Source of the DNA: Firmicutes bacterium OM04-13BH
GTDB taxonomy: Bacteria > Bacillota > Clostridia > Lachnospirales > Lachnospiraceae
Direction: 5' to 3'
Assembly (NCBI GenBank): GCA_003481745.1
Contig: QULP01000001.1
Span: 434,001-498,000, forward strand
Length of the DNA stretch: 64,000 nucleotides
Part shown: positions 7,880 through 16,877 of the stretch, piece by piece
Layout of the letters: each line of letters begins with the position of its first letter
How positions within the stretch are numbered: position 1 is the first letter of the stretch
The notes under the pieces: model-generated
Database searches by the model: none
The model's input: the letters and a program-made list of their open reading frames with translations, nothing else
What the model was told of the DNA's origin: nothing
Position numbers and translations under genes: made by a program

Positions 7880-7903
7880 CCCCGGATTTAGATAACTTCC
7901 CAT
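7880..7903 (-). pseudogene. first codons of a probable AAA-ATPase-like gene cut by IS66
   Basis: A strong CAGGAGGT (7920-7913) sits nine bases before ATG 7903. It is followed by codons for MGSYLNPG and then the IS66 end, whose first bases create TAA. The start M-G-x-Y-L-N-P-G-N is characteristic of the large clostridial AAA-ATPase-like/PD-(D/E)XK family, so IS66 appears to have landed after codon 8. No continuation is found beyond the other IS end at 6525, so the rest of the gene was lost. The identification rests on eight residues. Confidence 0.5.
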
Positions 7904-7955
7904 TATTATTCTACCTCCTGCGATTGTCCTGTTATTACCACTTTTAAAATAAAAA

Positions 7956-8002
7956 ATTTCATAGTATCACTATCTTTATGTACGACAATGATACCATGAA
8001 AT
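7956..8002. repeat. 14-bp inverted repeat upstream of the interrupted gene
   Basis: ATTTCATAGTATCA (7956-7969) and TGATACCATGAAAT (7989-8002) match at 13 of 14 positions around a 19-base spacer. It lies between the Abi-like fragment and the ribosome site at 7913-7920, so it could be a terminator, an operator or a 5'-leader stem. Confidence 0.5.
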
Positions 8003-8006
8003 CATT

Positions 8007-8168
8007 TTAGCGTAAAGGTGGAATAGCAGGCTTCCTGCTATAATACACATCTTTAGATAACATCGTCTTGAAAATCAACACGATTGCAAACAAATCATTT
8101 ATGCCCGCCATATAATTATTTCCTGTATCCTTTGGAATACCAAGCGTAGCGTGAATTACCTGATTTAA
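8007..8168 (-). pseudogene. C-terminal fragment resembling an Abi-type protein
   Basis: 53 codons to a TAA at 8007-8009. The peptide contains HATLGIPKDTGNNYM and INDLFAIVLIFKTMLSK, a pattern like the end of Abi_2-type phage-resistance proteins (a guess from pattern, not a search). It follows the TGA of the 159-residue ORF in the same frame with no start codon of its own nearby, so it is a relic or the product of a stop in a longer gene. TAGCAGG/CCTGCTA (8024-8040) forms a small hairpin inside it. Confidence 0.35.
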
Positions 8169-8648
8169 TCAAAACATCATATTATTGTTTATATGCGCTC
8201 TTACTGTGTCAGCCGGTACCTCTCTCGACACTCCAATGTAGTAGCGAAGCCAGCAGTCACAGAAATAATCATTTTCATAAGTATAAATCGAAAAATCACC
8301 AGCAAACTGCGCCAGTATTTCACTTTCTTTCGAATCGTCAGGAAAAATTTCTTCATTCATATGTTTTATAATAAAGTCTTTGTCCATATATATCTGGAAT
8401 TCTATAAACCAGTCCGTCTCAATACATTCCTGACCCGTATCATACCCTTTTTCCAAACGTCCATATTTTGAAATTTCTGCATATTCCGTCTCCTTTCCGG
8501 ATCGGACAAAAAAGAATTCACATTCTTTAATTGCATTATAAAATTCTGTAATTTTGCGGTTTACTTCCTGCCAGTCTGTCCCTCTCATATACCCCAATAA
8601 CCTCCTCAATCGTTTGATTTCCGTCACCTGCCATCTGTATCTATCCAT
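8169..8648 (-). CDS. hypothetical protein, 159 residues, small and acidic
   Basis: Not recognised. The protein has an amphipathic basic N-terminus (EIKRLRRLLGYMRG), a central acidic region rich in aromatic residues (ETDWFIEFQIYMDKDF) and a C-terminal YENDYFCDCWLRYYIG segment. It has no membrane segment or signal peptide. Size and acidic, aromatic make-up recall single-domain immunity proteins of toxin systems, but no toxin gene remains next to it. Start ATG 8648 has only a weak GAAAAAAGAAA upstream, and the preceding DNA is decapitated tnpB, so the native promoter may be lost. It ends in TGA, followed in frame by the Abi-like fragment. It is the only intact non-IS coding frame inside the IS66-bounded segment. 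Confidence 0.55.
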   Translation of the reverse strand: MDRYRWQVTEIKRLRRLLGYMRGTDWQEVNRKITEFYNAIKECEFFFVRSGKETEYAEISKYGRLEKGYDTGQECIETDWFIEFQIYMDKDFIIKHMNEEIFPDDSKESEILAQFAGDFSIYTYENDYFCDCWLRYYIGVSREVPADTVRAHINNNMMF

Positions 8649-8689
8649 TTTCTTTTTTCAGTTTCTGATTCTTTCTCAGAGGTAAGGAT

Positions 8690-9195
8690 CACACTGGTGA
8701 TCTCTTTCTCCCTGCAATACTCCACAATGTATCTGGTAATCTTATGGAGATAGTCTTTGACTGCCTGTCTTTTCTTTCTGTGAAGCCTGCGGATATGTCC
8801 GGATGTCTTCGGATAACGGATCCCCTGTCCAGTCTGCTGGCTGTACCACTGGGACTGTACCCTTGCGATCTCTTTATGATAATAATGGCACAGGGAGAGA
8901 TATTTTCTTCCAAAAATAAAAGATGCCCCATTTTCCGAATCATAGCAGGTCATCAGATTATGCAGTCCCAGATCAATAGAAAGATAATGTCCATTATCCG
9001 GCTTTAATCCTGCGTCCTCCCTTTCATAAACTACAATAACCTCACAGACACCATTTTGCGGCGGGGCAATACAAATCTGTTTGATATGGTCCATGTTCCT
9101 GAAAATGGCATTTTCAAGATATAAAAAGCGGACATGTATCCCATACTTTCTTCCATATAGATCTTAAGCTGTTTCGGCAGGGACAGACGCATCTC
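8690..9195 (-). pseudogene. tnpB: tnpB fragment of an IS200/IS605-type element
   Basis: Reading leftward from about 9195, the frame with FEMRLSLPKQLKIYMEESMG is continued, after a frame change near 9140, by IHVRFLYLENAIF and IKQICIAPPQNGVCEVIVVYE. Then come the first RuvC motif IDLGLHNLMTCYD and the helical region REIARVQSQWY-like to EYCREKEITSVI. The homology stops near 8695, before the GD-rich Glu motif, the zinc finger and the last Asp. Both ends are therefore lost and a frameshift is present. At the right it abuts IS66 sequence; at the left it runs into the 159-residue ORF. This is a different TnpB lineage from the one at 2770-3957. Confidence 0.75.
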
Positions 9196-9207
9196 AAACA
9201 AGCCAGG

Positions 9208-9543
9208 GAAGGGAATCCTCTTCCGGTTGCCACGGAGAAAAAACGTGGCCGGAAGAAAAAAGGAAAGATTCTTGCCTTGGTAGGGCGCCTTGAAAAATAC
9301 AAGGCACCAGTCTGCCTTTTTATCCATAACTTCAAGGTTCCGTTCGATAACAATCAGGCAGAACGTGATATCAGGATGATAAAGGTCAAAACGAAGGTAT
9401 CCGGCTGCTTCAGAAGTGAAGACGGAGCCAGAGATTATCTAAAAATCATGTCTTATGTCGGTACTGCCCATAAGCAGGGGCATAACGCATATGACGCAAT
9501 AAGAAAAGCTTTTTCAGGATGCCCTGAGTTTATCTTTGCATAG
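9208..9543 (+). pseudogene. tnpC: 3' end of an IS66 transposase gene
   Basis: Begins abruptly at the codons for GNPLP and continues in one frame through KKRGRKKKGKILALV and DNNQAERDIR (last catalytic Glu) to the C-terminal CPEFIFA. From about 9264 it is identical at protein level to the 3' part of the copy at 6543-6813, but on the opposite strand. No start, zinc finger or first catalytic Asp is present. Confidence 0.85.
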
Positions 9544-9561
9544 GGGGTTCTGAATAGTTAC
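9208..9561 (+). mobile_element. IS66 right-end fragment
   Basis: Carries the tnpC 3' end and the IS66 terminal repeat ending in CTGAATAGTTAC at 9561. Together with 6525-6813 it forms a near-perfect inverted repeat of about 290 bp around the island segment 6814-9263. The host flank after 9561 is AAGTGATG. Confidence 0.8.
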
Positions 9562-9603
9562 AAGTGATGAAGTGATAGTTCTAAGTGATGATGGAAACAT
9601 TAT

Positions 9604-9668
9604 AAAACACCGCAAAACATATTTCAATTAATAAAAGTTACTAAAATTAGTATGTTTTGCGGTGTTTT
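9604..9668 (-). terminator. long stem-loop downstream of tpiA
   Basis: AAAACACCGCAAAACATA (9604-9621) is perfectly complementary to 9651-9668 across a 29-base loop. On the minus strand a T-rich tract follows the stem. It ends the gap-pgk-tpiA transcript about 40 bases past the tpiA stop and separates it from the IS graveyard. Confidence 0.75.
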
Positions 9669-9707
9669 AGTGTGTTTTATTTACTTTTTATAATAAAGAC
9701 TATTCTA

Positions 9708-10457
9708 TTATTTGTAGTTTACAATCTGTCCAAAATCTTCTTTTAAAGAAGCTCCGCCTACCAGACCACCATCGATATCAGCCTGTGCAAACAGTTCCGG
9801 TGCTGTTTTTGCATTTACAGAACCGCCGTACTGAATACGGATTGCTTCTGCTGTTGCTTCATCATAGATTTCAGCGATGCATGCACGGATTCCGGCACAA
9901 ACTTCCTGAGCCTGTTCTGTTGTAGCTGTTTTACCTGTTCCGATTGCCCAGATTGGTTCATAAGCGATAACCGCTTCTTTTGCCTGGTCAGCTGTTACAT
10001 TCATAAATCCAACTTTTACCTGCTGACGAATGAAATCCATTGTTACGCCCTGTTCTCTCTGTTCCAGAGTTTCACCACAGCACATAATTGGAGTAATTCC
10101 ATGTTCAAATGCTTTTAACATTTTTTTGTTTACTGTTTCATTTGTTTCAGCAAAGTATTCTCTTCTTTCAGAATGACCTAAAACAACGTATTTTACGCCT
10201 GCATCTGTCAGCATATTTGGAGAAATTTCTCCTGTGTAAGCACCTTTTTCTTCAAAGTACATATTTTCTGCACCAACCTGAATATTTGTGCCTTTTGCTG
10301 CTTCTACAACCGGAATGATATCGATAGCCGGTACACAGAATACTACGTCTACTTCTTCATTCTTTACTAATGGTTTTAAAGTTTCTACTAATTTTACTGC
10401 TTCACTTGGAGTCATGTTCATTTTCCAGTTACCAGCAACAATTTTTTTTCTTGCCAT
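9708..10457 (-). CDS. tpiA: triosephosphate isomerase
   Basis: Interconverts dihydroxyacetone phosphate and glyceraldehyde 3-phosphate in glycolysis. 249 residues, the normal size for this TIM barrel. Visible signatures are GNWKMN near the start (catalytic Lys), GHSERR (catalytic His), [15 protein letters not shown] (catalytic Glu and flexible loop) and a phosphate-binding GGSV near the C-terminus. AAGGAGAT precedes the ATG. It is the last gene of gap-pgk-tpiA; pgk ends 46 bp upstream. A phosphoglycerate mutase gene, common next in related operons, is not here: the IS-rich island begins instead. Confidence 0.98.
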   Translation of the reverse strand: MARKKIVAGNWKMNMTPSEAVKLVETLKPLVKNEEVDVVFCVPAIDIIPVVEAAKGTNIQVGAENMYFEEKGAYTGEISPNMLTDAGVKYVVLGHSERREYFAETNETVNKKMLKAFEHGITPIMCCGETLEQREQGVTMDFIRQQVKVGFMNVTADQAKEAVIAYEPIWAIGTGKTATTEQAQEVCAGIRACIAEIYDEATAEAIRIQYGGSVNAKTAPELFAQADIDGGLVGGASLKEDFGQIVNYK

Positions 10458-10502
10458 TTTTCTTATCTCCTTTTTTCTCTAACAGATATTAATAAAATGT
10501 TA

Positions 10503-11696
10503 TTATTTATCGTTTGCAGCAGCTACGCCCGGAAGTTCTTTTCCTTCAAGGAATTCCAGAGATGCACCACCACCTGTGGAGATATGAGTCATTTTGTCGC
10601 CATAACCTAAAATGTTAACTGCGGCAGCAGAGTCACCGCCACCAATGATTGTTGTAGCATCTGTTTCAGCCAATGCTTTTGCAACAGATTCTGTACCATG
10701 TGCAAAATTTGGCATTTCAAAACATCCCATCGGTCCGTTCCATACAACTGTTTTTGCATCTTTTACTGCTTCAGCAAAAAGTTTTTCTGTTTCCGGTCCG
10801 ATATCCATGCCTTCCCATCCGTCTAAGATTTCTCCACGTTTTACAACTTTGATGTTGCAGTCGTTAGAGAATGCATCACCGATACGGTTATCTACAGGAA
10901 GAAGCAGTTTTACGCCTTTTTCTTCTGCTTTTTTCAGCATGTCAAGTGCATACTGAAGGTAATCATCTTCACAAAGAGAAGTTCCGATGTGTCCGCCTAA
11001 TGCTTTAGAGAAAGTATAAGACATACCACCACCAATGATTAAAGTATCTACTTTATCAAGAAGGTTATTGATTACAGAGATTTTACTGGATACTTTTGCT
11101 CCACCAAGAATTGCAACGAATGGTCTTTCCGGATTGTTTACTGCATTTCCAAGGAATGCAATTTCTTTTTCCATTAAGTATCCAACAACTGCTGTATCTA
11201 CATATTTTGTAACACCTACATTTGAGCAGTGTGCTCTATGAGCTGTTCCGAATGCATCATTTACAAAAACGTCGCACAGGGATGCGAGTTCTTTACTAAA
11301 TTCATCACCATTTTTTGTTTCTTCTGCACGATAACGTGTGTTTTCCAGTAAAATAACATCTCCGTCGTTCATTGCTTCCACTGCTGCTTTCGCATTTGGT
11401 CCAACAACTTCCGGGTCTGCTGCAAATTTTACTTCCTGTCCGAGTAATTCACTTAAACGAACTGCAACTGGTGCAAGAGATAATTCTGGTTTTGGTTCTC
11501 CCTTCGGTTTTCCAAGATGAGAACAAAGAATAATTTTTCCTCCATCTGCAATCAGTTTTTTAATAGTTGGAAGAGCTGCTACCAGACGGTTTTCATCTGT
11601 GATTTTTCCATCCTGCAGCGGTACATTGAAGTCACAGCGTACCAGTACTTTTTTTCCTTTTACGTTGATGTCATCAACTGTTTTCTTATTCAGCAT
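10503..11696 (-). CDS. pgk: phosphoglycerate kinase
   Basis: Transfers phosphate from 1,3-bisphosphoglycerate to ADP, an ATP-yielding step of glycolysis. 397 residues, full length. Motifs seen are RCDFNVPL near residue 20 (substrate loop), [16 protein letters not shown] and the nucleotide-binding GGGDSAAA near the C-terminus. AAGGAGGC sits upstream of the ATG at 11696. It is cotranscribed with tpiA. The terminator at 11826-11857 separates it from gap, so pgk-tpiA either has its own promoter in 11700-11820 or depends on readthrough. Confidence 0.98.
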   Translation of the reverse strand: MLNKKTVDDINVKGKKVLVRCDFNVPLQDGKITDENRLVAALPTIKKLIADGGKIILCSHLGKPKGEPKPELSLAPVAVRLSELLGQEVKFAADPEVVGPNAKAAVEAMNDGDVILLENTRYRAEETKNGDEFSKELASLCDVFVNDAFGTAHRAHCSNVGVTKYVDTAVVGYLMEKEIAFLGNAVNNPERPFVAILGGAKVSSKISVINNLLDKVDTLIIGGGMSYTFSKALGGHIGTSLCEDDYLQYALDMLKKAEEKGVKLLLPVDNRIGDAFSNDCNIKVVKRGEILDGWEGMDIGPETEKLFAEAVKDAKTVVWNGPMGCFEMPNFAHGTESVAKALAETDATTIIGGGDSAAAVNILGYGDKMTHISTGGGASLEFLEGKELPGVAAANDK

Positions 11697-11825
11697 AAAT
11701 GATGCCTCCTTAAATAAATTATTATTTTCTGTCCGTTCTTAAACTGTATTTGTAGTCTGAATTTAACATAAAATATGTCAAATAATGGACAAATTTACAG
11801 GATATTTTCCCCATAAAATGACAAA

Positions 11826-11857
11826 AGGAGTCCGGTCCAACAAAAGACCGGACCCCT
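11826..11857 (-). terminator. intrinsic terminator after gap
   Basis: GTCCGGTC (11830-11837) pairs with GACCGGAC (11846-11853), extended by AAGG/CCTT pairs, with a T-stretch on the minus strand. It lies between gap and pgk and may let gap be expressed above pgk-tpiA. Confidence 0.75.
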
Positions 11858-11896
11858 TGACTGAGTCTTTATTCTTCTTAAATTCAGCGAAATGAA

Positions 11897-12916
11897 TTAT
11901 TCTGCTAATAATTTTCCGAAGTATTTGATTGTTCTTACCATCTGGCTTGTGTAAGAGTTTTCGTTATCATACCATGAAACAACCTGTACCTGTGTTGTTC
12001 CGTTGTCCAGAGGCAGAACCATTGTCTGTGTAGCATCGAACAGAGAACCATATCTCATACCAACGATATCGCTGGAAACGATTTCATCTGTATTGTATCC
12101 GAAGGATTCTGTAGAAGCGTTTTTCATAGCTTCGTTAATCTGGTCAACTGTTACTGTTCCTTCTACTACTGCTGTTAAGATAGTTGTAGAACCTGTTGGG
12201 GTTGGAACACGCTGTGCAGCACCGATTAATTTTCCGTTCAGTTCTGGAATAACCAGACCGATTGCTTTTGCAGCACCTGTGCTGTTTGGTACGATATTAA
12301 CTGCAGCAGCACGGCTTCTTCTTAAGTCGCCTTTTCTCTGCGGTCCATCCAGAGTCATCTGGTCGCCTGTGTAAGCGTGGATTGTACACATAATACCTGT
12401 TTTGATTGGAGCCAGGTCATTTAATGCTTTTGCCATAGGAGCTAAGCAGTTTGTTGTACAAGAAGCTGCGGAGATGATGTTATCATCTTTTGTCAGTGTT
12501 TCATGGTTTACATTGTAAACAATTGTAGGAAGGTCATTTCCTGCAGGAGCAGAGATAACAACTTTCTTAGCACCAGCTTTTAAGTGAGCTTCTGCTTTTT
12601 CTTTAGATGTATAGAATCCTGTACATTCCAGAACTACGTCTACACCGATTTCTCCCCAAGGAAGTTCTGCAGCGTTTGCTTTAGCATAGATTTTGATTTC
12701 TTTTCCGTCAACTGTGATGGAATCTTCTCCTGCTGTAACTGTATCTGCTTTCTCATATTTACCCTGTGTTGAGTCATATTTCAGTAAGTGAGCTAACATT
12801 TTCGGGGATGTTAAATCGTTGATTGCTACAAGTTCAAATCCTTCTGCTCCAAACATCTGTCTGAAAGCAAGACGTCCGATACGTCCAAAACCATTGATTG
12901 CTACTTTTACTGCCAT
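11897..12916 (-). CDS. gap: glyceraldehyde-3-phosphate dehydrogenase, type I
   Basis: NAD-dependent oxidation and phosphorylation of glyceraldehyde 3-phosphate. 339 residues from ATG 12916. A further ATG at 12925 overlaps the AGGAGG site and is rejected. The Rossmann fingerprint [10 protein letters not shown] opens the protein. The catalytic Cys lies in SAASCTTNC near residue 150, and the C-terminus has [14 protein letters not shown]. It is the first gene of the glycolytic cluster, with a near-consensus promoter, and divergent from the PHP phosphatase gene. Confidence 0.98.
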   Translation of the reverse strand: MAVKVAINGFGRIGRLAFRQMFGAEGFELVAINDLTSPKMLAHLLKYDSTQGKYEKADTVTAGEDSITVDGKEIKIYAKANAAELPWGEIGVDVVLECTGFYTSKEKAEAHLKAGAKKVVISAPAGNDLPTIVYNVNHETLTKDDNIISAASCTTNCLAPMAKALNDLAPIKTGIMCTIHAYTGDQMTLDGPQRKGDLRRSRAAAVNIVPNSTGAAKAIGLVIPELNGKLIGAAQRVPTPTGSTTILTAVVEGTVTVDQINEAMKNASTESFGYNTDEIVSSDIVGMRYGSLFDATQTMVLPLDNGTTQVQVVSWYDNENSYTSQMVRTIKYFGKLLAE

Positions 12917-12993
12917 GATATTCATTCCTCCTAAAAGTGTTTGTTTAACGTGAAGTTTCTAAAGATTGTTAAAGAAACATCAACCTGTTTCAT

Positions 12994-13022
12994 ATTGTAC
13001 CTAATTTTGGACAAAAATTCAA
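12994..13022 (-). promoter_or_regulatory. sigma-A promoter of gap
   Basis: TTGAAT (13022-13017), a 17-base spacer and TACAAT (12999-12994) on the minus strand, followed by a leader of about 70 bases before the AGGAGG. The spacing and -10 are near consensus, fitting a strongly expressed gene. Confidence 0.75.
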
Positions 13023-13155
13023 GTCCAATTTGAATATTTATTCCAGTTTTCCATCTTTCCTATACTTTTGCCAACCTTTCCTATATAATAGAAGTAAATT
13101 TGTTTTATTTTTTACAAAAATCAAGTTAAAAACTAACCAAAGGAGGGCTTTTTTT

Positions 13156-13956
13156 ATGTATTCGGACTCACATTTACACTCATCTTTCTCCAGTGATAGC
13201 GACACTCCCATGGAAGAAATGATTCAAACAGCCATTTCAAAAGGACTTTCTTCTATGTGTTTTACAGAACATCAAGATTTGGATTTCCCACCTGGAGAGT
13301 TTGATTTTCTCGTAGACATGGACGCTTATCAGCAGACACTTTCTACACTCGCTAAAAAATATCAGGAACAGATTCACATTCGTTTTGGAATTGAACTTGG
13401 ACTTCAGCCTCAACTTGGAAACCAGCTTTCCGATTTTGTAAACTCTTATCCGTTTGATTTTGTCATTGGTTCTGTCCATGTTGTAGACCGGCTCGACCCT
13501 TACGAATCTGTGTTCTATGAAAACCGCAGTGAAAAGGAGGCCTACTTACGATATTTTACCTGTCTTTTAGAAAATGTCAAAAAATATTCCTGCTTTGATG
13601 TTTGCGGACACATAGATTACGTTGTACGCTACGGTCCAAACAAAAATCTTTATTATTCTTATCAGAACTATCAGGAAATCATTGACGAAATTCTCCGTGT
13701 TCTTGTCGATAAAAACATCGGTCTGGAATGTAATACAGGAGGCTTTAAATACGGTCTTGGTCATCCAAATCCGACCGAAGAAATCTTAAAACGCTACCGT
13801 GAACTGGGTGGGGAAATTATCACTCTTGGTTCTGATGCACATGTCCCACAGTATATTGCTTATGAATTTGAACGTGCAGTAGATATTTTAAAGCAATGTG
13901 GCTTTTCCTATTATACGGTTTTTGAAAAACGAAAACCTATATTTTTTCCATTATAA
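13156..13956 (+). CDS. hisK: PHP-family phosphatase, probable histidinol-phosphatase (HisK/HisJ)
   Basis: 266 residues of the polymerase-and-histidinol-phosphatase metal-dependent fold. Metal-ligand motifs are visible in order: DSHLHSSFSSD at the start, FTEHQD, the Glu of GIELG, GSVHVVD, CGHIDYVVR and LGSDAH near the end. The family includes the histidinol-phosphatase of Gram-positive bacteria, which removes phosphate in histidine synthesis, though some members act on other phosphates. AGGAGG at 13141 fixes the ATG at 13156. A longer open frame upstream (from 13030) lacks a ribosome site. No his genes are adjacent, so the pathway assignment is an inference. Confidence 0.85.
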   Translation: MYSDSHLHSSFSSDSDTPMEEMIQTAISKGLSSMCFTEHQDLDFPPGEFDFLVDMDAYQQTLSTLAKKYQEQIHIRFGIELGLQPQLGNQLSDFVNSYPFDFVIGSVHVVDRLDPYESVFYENRSEKEAYLRYFTCLLENVKKYSCFDVCGHIDYVVRYGPNKNLYYSYQNYQEIIDEILRVLVDKNIGLECNTGGFKYGLGHPNPTEEILKRYRELGGEIITLGSDAHVPQYIAYEFERAVDILKQCGFSYYTVFEKRKPIFFPL

Positions 13957-13975
13957 TTGCATAATTATAAATTAA

Positions 13976-14012
13976 AATCGAGCAGAGCCTTTATCAGCCC
14001 TGCCCGATTTTT
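13976..14012. terminator. bidirectional terminator between hisK and mnmA
   Basis: AATCG/CGATT outer stem with CAG/CTG and GC/GC inner pairs, flanked by A-rich and T-rich tracts (TTTTTT at 14007-14012). It serves the converging hisK and mnmA transcripts. Confidence 0.65.
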
Positions 14013-14024
14013 TAGTACGCTGTA

Positions 14025-15122
14025 CTAATTTACTGTATTGTTGATAATTGTTCCGCCTCCGGCTACATAGCCATTTTCATAAAATACAACTGCCTGTCCA
14101 GGGGTAATTGCCCGCTGTGGCTCATCAAAAATTGCTGTAATCTCATCCTCACCGGTTCTTCTGATGGTACACATGGAACCCTGATGATTGTAACGAATTT
14201 TTGCCAGCACTCGTCTTTCTTCTCCTTTAGGCAAATCTTCCATTGCCATAAAGTTAATATTTTGACAGACTAATTCTTTTTTGAATAAATCTTCACTTTC
14301 CCCAATAACGACTTCATTAGTCTTCGGACAAATTCCTGTGACAAATACCGGATGGCCCATCGCAAGATTCAACCCTTTTCTCTGACCAATAGTATAATGC
14401 GTAATTCCTTTGTGTTCTCCGATTACCGTTCCATCTGCCAGCACATAGTTTCCTTTTGGTATCTTCCGATTTGTGCTTCTTTCAATAAAGCCAGCATAGT
14501 CTTTATCCGGCACAAAACAAATTTCCTGACTGTCTTTTTTATGTGCAACCTGAAGTCCGATTTTCTCTGCAATCTGGCGAATTTCATCTTTATTATACGC
14601 ACCTACCGGCATCAGAGTATGAGAAAGCTGATACTGTGTCAGGTTATACAAAGCATAAGTCTGGTCTTTTCCAACAGCATCTGACACTGCAATCGTATAA
14701 CGTCCATTTTCAAGCTGTGCAATTTTCGCATAATGACCGGTTGCAATATAATCTGCACCTATTTCCATACTTCTTTGCAGTAAAGATTCCCATTTTACAT
14801 AGCGGTTACATGCAATACATGGATTTGGAGTTCGTCCCTCTAAATAATCTTTGACAAAATAGTCAATAACACTTTTCTGAAATTCCTTTCTGAAATTCAT
14901 GACATAATACGGAATTTCAAGCATCTGGGCTACTCTTCTTGCATCATCTACCGCACTTAATCCACAACAGCCACCGTTTTCCTGCTGCGTAAACTGGTCT
15001 TCTTCCTGCCAAATCTGCATGGTGACACCAATGACATCATATCCCTGTTCCTTTAAAAGATATGCTGCTACGGAAGAATCTACTCCTCCAGACATACCCA
15101 CGACAACTTTCTTTTTTGCCAT
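14025..15122 (-). CDS. mnmA: tRNA-specific 2-thiouridylase MnmA
   Basis: Inserts sulfur at position 2 of the wobble uridine in tRNA for Lys, Glu and Gln. 365 residues. The N-terminal PP-loop SGGVDSS binds ATP. The catalytic cysteine pair lies in NPCIACN and SQEICF. The C-terminal beta-barrel ends with AGGGTIINN. The ATG overlaps the stop of nifU by one base (TAATG), indicating translational coupling. Sulfur would come from the cysteine desulfurase in the same operon. Confidence 0.97.
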   Translation of the reverse strand: MAKKKVVVGMSGGVDSSVAAYLLKEQGYDVIGVTMQIWQEEDQFTQQENGGCCGLSAVDDARRVAQMLEIPYYVMNFRKEFQKSVIDYFVKDYLEGRTPNPCIACNRYVKWESLLQRSMEIGADYIATGHYAKIAQLENGRYTIAVSDAVGKDQTYALYNLTQYQLSHTLMPVGAYNKDEIRQIAEKIGLQVAHKKDSQEICFVPDKDYAGFIERSTNRKIPKGNYVLADGTVIGEHKGITHYTIGQRKGLNLAMGHPVFVTGICPKTNEVVIGESEDLFKKELVCQNINFMAMEDLPKGEERRVLAKIRYNHQGSMCTIRRTGEDEITAIFDEPQRAITPGQAVVFYENGYVAGGGTIINNTVN

Positions 15123-15559
15123 TAATAATCTTCCTCTTCTTCACCCTCAGAGATATCTGACTTCGGTTTGTCTAAGCCTTCTATTTTGATATCATGTTTT
15201 TCAGCATAATCCCAAAGTGCAGCATGAATTGCTTCTTCTGCAAGTAAAGAGCAATGTACTTTTACCGGCGGAAGTCCGTCTAATGCCTCCATAACTGCTT
15301 TATTTGTTACCTGAAGTGCTTCCTGAATGCTTTTTCCTTTTACCATTTCAGTTGCCATACTGCTTGTAGCAACTGCTGCACCACAGCCAAATGTTTTAAA
15401 TTTACAATCTTTGATAATTCCGTCATCATCAATATCAAGGTAGATACGCATGATATCTCCACATTTTGCATTTCCTACTGTACCTACTCCGCTGGCGTTT
15501 TCAATTTCACCTACATTTCTTGGATTCTGAAAATGGTCCATTACTTTTTCACTGTACAT
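15122..15559 (-). CDS. nifU: Fe-S cluster scaffold protein, IscU/NifU N-terminal type
   Basis: Scaffold on which iron-sulfur clusters are built. 145 residues. The three ligand cysteines are in [14 protein letters not shown] and [10 protein letters not shown], with the Asp after the first. An acidic C-terminal tail (SEGEEEEDY) extends beyond the core and is common in clostridial forms. It is encoded between the desulfurase and mnmA. A 110-bp gap upstream holds no gene. Confidence 0.95.
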   Translation of the reverse strand: MYSEKVMDHFQNPRNVGEIENASGVGTVGNAKCGDIMRIYLDIDDDGIIKDCKFKTFGCGAAVATSSMATEMVKGKSIQEALQVTNKAVMEALDGLPPVKVHCSLLAEEAIHAALWDYAEKHDIKIEGLDKPKSDISEGEEEEDY

Positions 15560-15670
15560 ATCGTTTATTCCTCCGTTATATCCTGTCTTTTTCTTTTATC
15601 TTAAATCAAATTTAACTATTACCGTTATCTTAATCTTAAACTTTTCTTATGTCTTTTTTATGTGCCTTTC

Positions 15671-16855
15671 TTATGCCTGATGTTTTCTTACGAAATCTTC
15701 GTAAAGAGGAGACATCTGACGCAGTCTGCTTATAATTTCTTTAATCTGGTCTAAGGTGTAATCCAAATCTTCTTTTGTTGTTTCATCACTGATTGTCATA
15801 CGAAGAGAACCGTGTGCAATTTCATGAGGCAGTCCAATTGCAAGCAATACATGAGATGGGTCTAAAGAACCAGATGTACATGCGGAACCACTGGAAGCTG
15901 CAATTCCTTTCATATCAAGCATAATCAGAAGAGATTCACCCTCTACAAACTGGAAACTTACATTAATGTTATTTGGCAGACGTCTCTTCGGGTCTCCGTT
16001 TAAGCGTACATACGGAATTTCATTTAAAATTCTTCCGATAAAATAGTCCCTTAATTCAATTTCTTTTTTTGTACGTTCTTCCATAGAATCTGCTGCACGT
16101 TTTGCTGCTACACCATATCCTACGATTCCCGGAACGTTCTCTGTTCCTGCTCTTCTCTTTCTTTCCTGTGCACCACCATGTACAAAGGAACGAATTTTCA
16201 CCCCTTTTTTGATGTATAAGAAACCAATTCCTTTTGGTCCATTGATTTTATGACCGCTGGAGCTGAGCATGTCGATATTTAATTCATCTACATTAATCGG
16301 AACCTGTCCAAATGCCTGTACGGCATCTGTGTGGAATAAAATATTGTGCTCTTTTGCAATCATACCGATTTCTTTAATTGGCTGGATTGTTCCAATTTCA
16401 TTGTTTGCAAACATAACAGAAATTAAAATGGTTTCTGGTGTGATTGCTTTCTGAAGCTGGTCTAAATCAACAACACCATTTTCATCTACATCAAGATAAG
16501 TAATTTTTGCACCGCGTTTTTCCAGATATTCGCAGGTATGAAGAATTGCATGATGTTCAATTTTTGTTGTGATGATATGATTTCCTTTATTTTTATAAGC
16601 TTCAAATGTTGCTTTTAATGCCCAGTTATCTGCTTCGCTTCCGCCTGCTGTGAAATAAATTTCTTCACTTTTTGCACCAAGCACTTCTGCAATCTGTTCT
16701 CTTCCTTTTGTGATAGCTTCTTTACTTTTTGTTCCCAAATCATAAATACTAGATGGATTTCCGTAATTTTCTGTAAAATATGGAAGCATTGCATCGACTA
16801 CTTCTTGTGCTGTTTTTGTTGTTGCTGCATTGTCCAAATAGATACTTGTTTTCAT
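15671..16855 (-). CDS. nifS: cysteine desulfurase, IscS/NifS type
   Basis: PLP enzyme that takes sulfur from cysteine for Fe-S clusters and tRNA thiolation. 394 residues. Visible: YLDNAATT at the start, the PLP-lysine motif HKINGPKGIGFLY, GTENVPGIVG, and the sulfur-carrying cysteine loop SSGSACTSGSLDPSH typical of the group with a long active-site loop. It follows the Rrf2 regulator by 22 bp and should be on the same transcript. Its product serves nifU and mnmA next to it. Confidence 0.96.
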   Translation of the reverse strand: MKTSIYLDNAATTKTAQEVVDAMLPYFTENYGNPSSIYDLGTKSKEAITKGREQIAEVLGAKSEEIYFTAGGSEADNWALKATFEAYKNKGNHIITTKIEHHAILHTCEYLEKRGAKITYLDVDENGVVDLDQLQKAITPETILISVMFANNEIGTIQPIKEIGMIAKEHNILFHTDAVQAFGQVPINVDELNIDMLSSSGHKINGPKGIGFLYIKKGVKIRSFVHGGAQERKRRAGTENVPGIVGYGVAAKRAADSMEERTKKEIELRDYFIGRILNEIPYVRLNGDPKRRLPNNINVSFQFVEGESLLIMLDMKGIAASSGSACTSGSLDPSHVLLAIGLPHEIAHGSLRMTISDETTKEDLDYTLDQIKEIISRLRQMSPLYEDFVRKHQA

Positions 16856-16877
16856 AGCTTTATCTCTCCTATAAACT

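Larger units (their letters stand above)
6525..7880 (-). mobile_element. IS66-family element (tnpC-only type) with internal deletion
   Basis: The ends are inverted repeats beginning GTAACTATTCAGA: at 6525 reading rightward, and at 7880 reading on the minus strand. They enclose a single transposase gene without the accessory tnpA and tnpB, as in the ISBst12-like group. The 330 bp between the gene start and the 7880 end hold no gene but include a perfect 11-bp hairpin (7684-7709), probably a transcription barrier. The flanking octamers AATAAAAG and CCCGGATT differ, so no target duplication remains. About 190-200 codons appear missing from the transposase. Confidence 0.8.

Noticed and set aside
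12917..12925. ATG at 12925 as the gap start
   Set aside because: It overlaps the AGGAGG site itself; ATG 12916 has proper spacing and the standard [14 protein letters not shown] start.
13030..13155. N-terminal extension of the PHP phosphatase from 13030
   Set aside because: AGGAGG at 13141 and the PHP motif immediately after ATG 13156 fix the shorter start; the extension overlaps promoter-like sequence.
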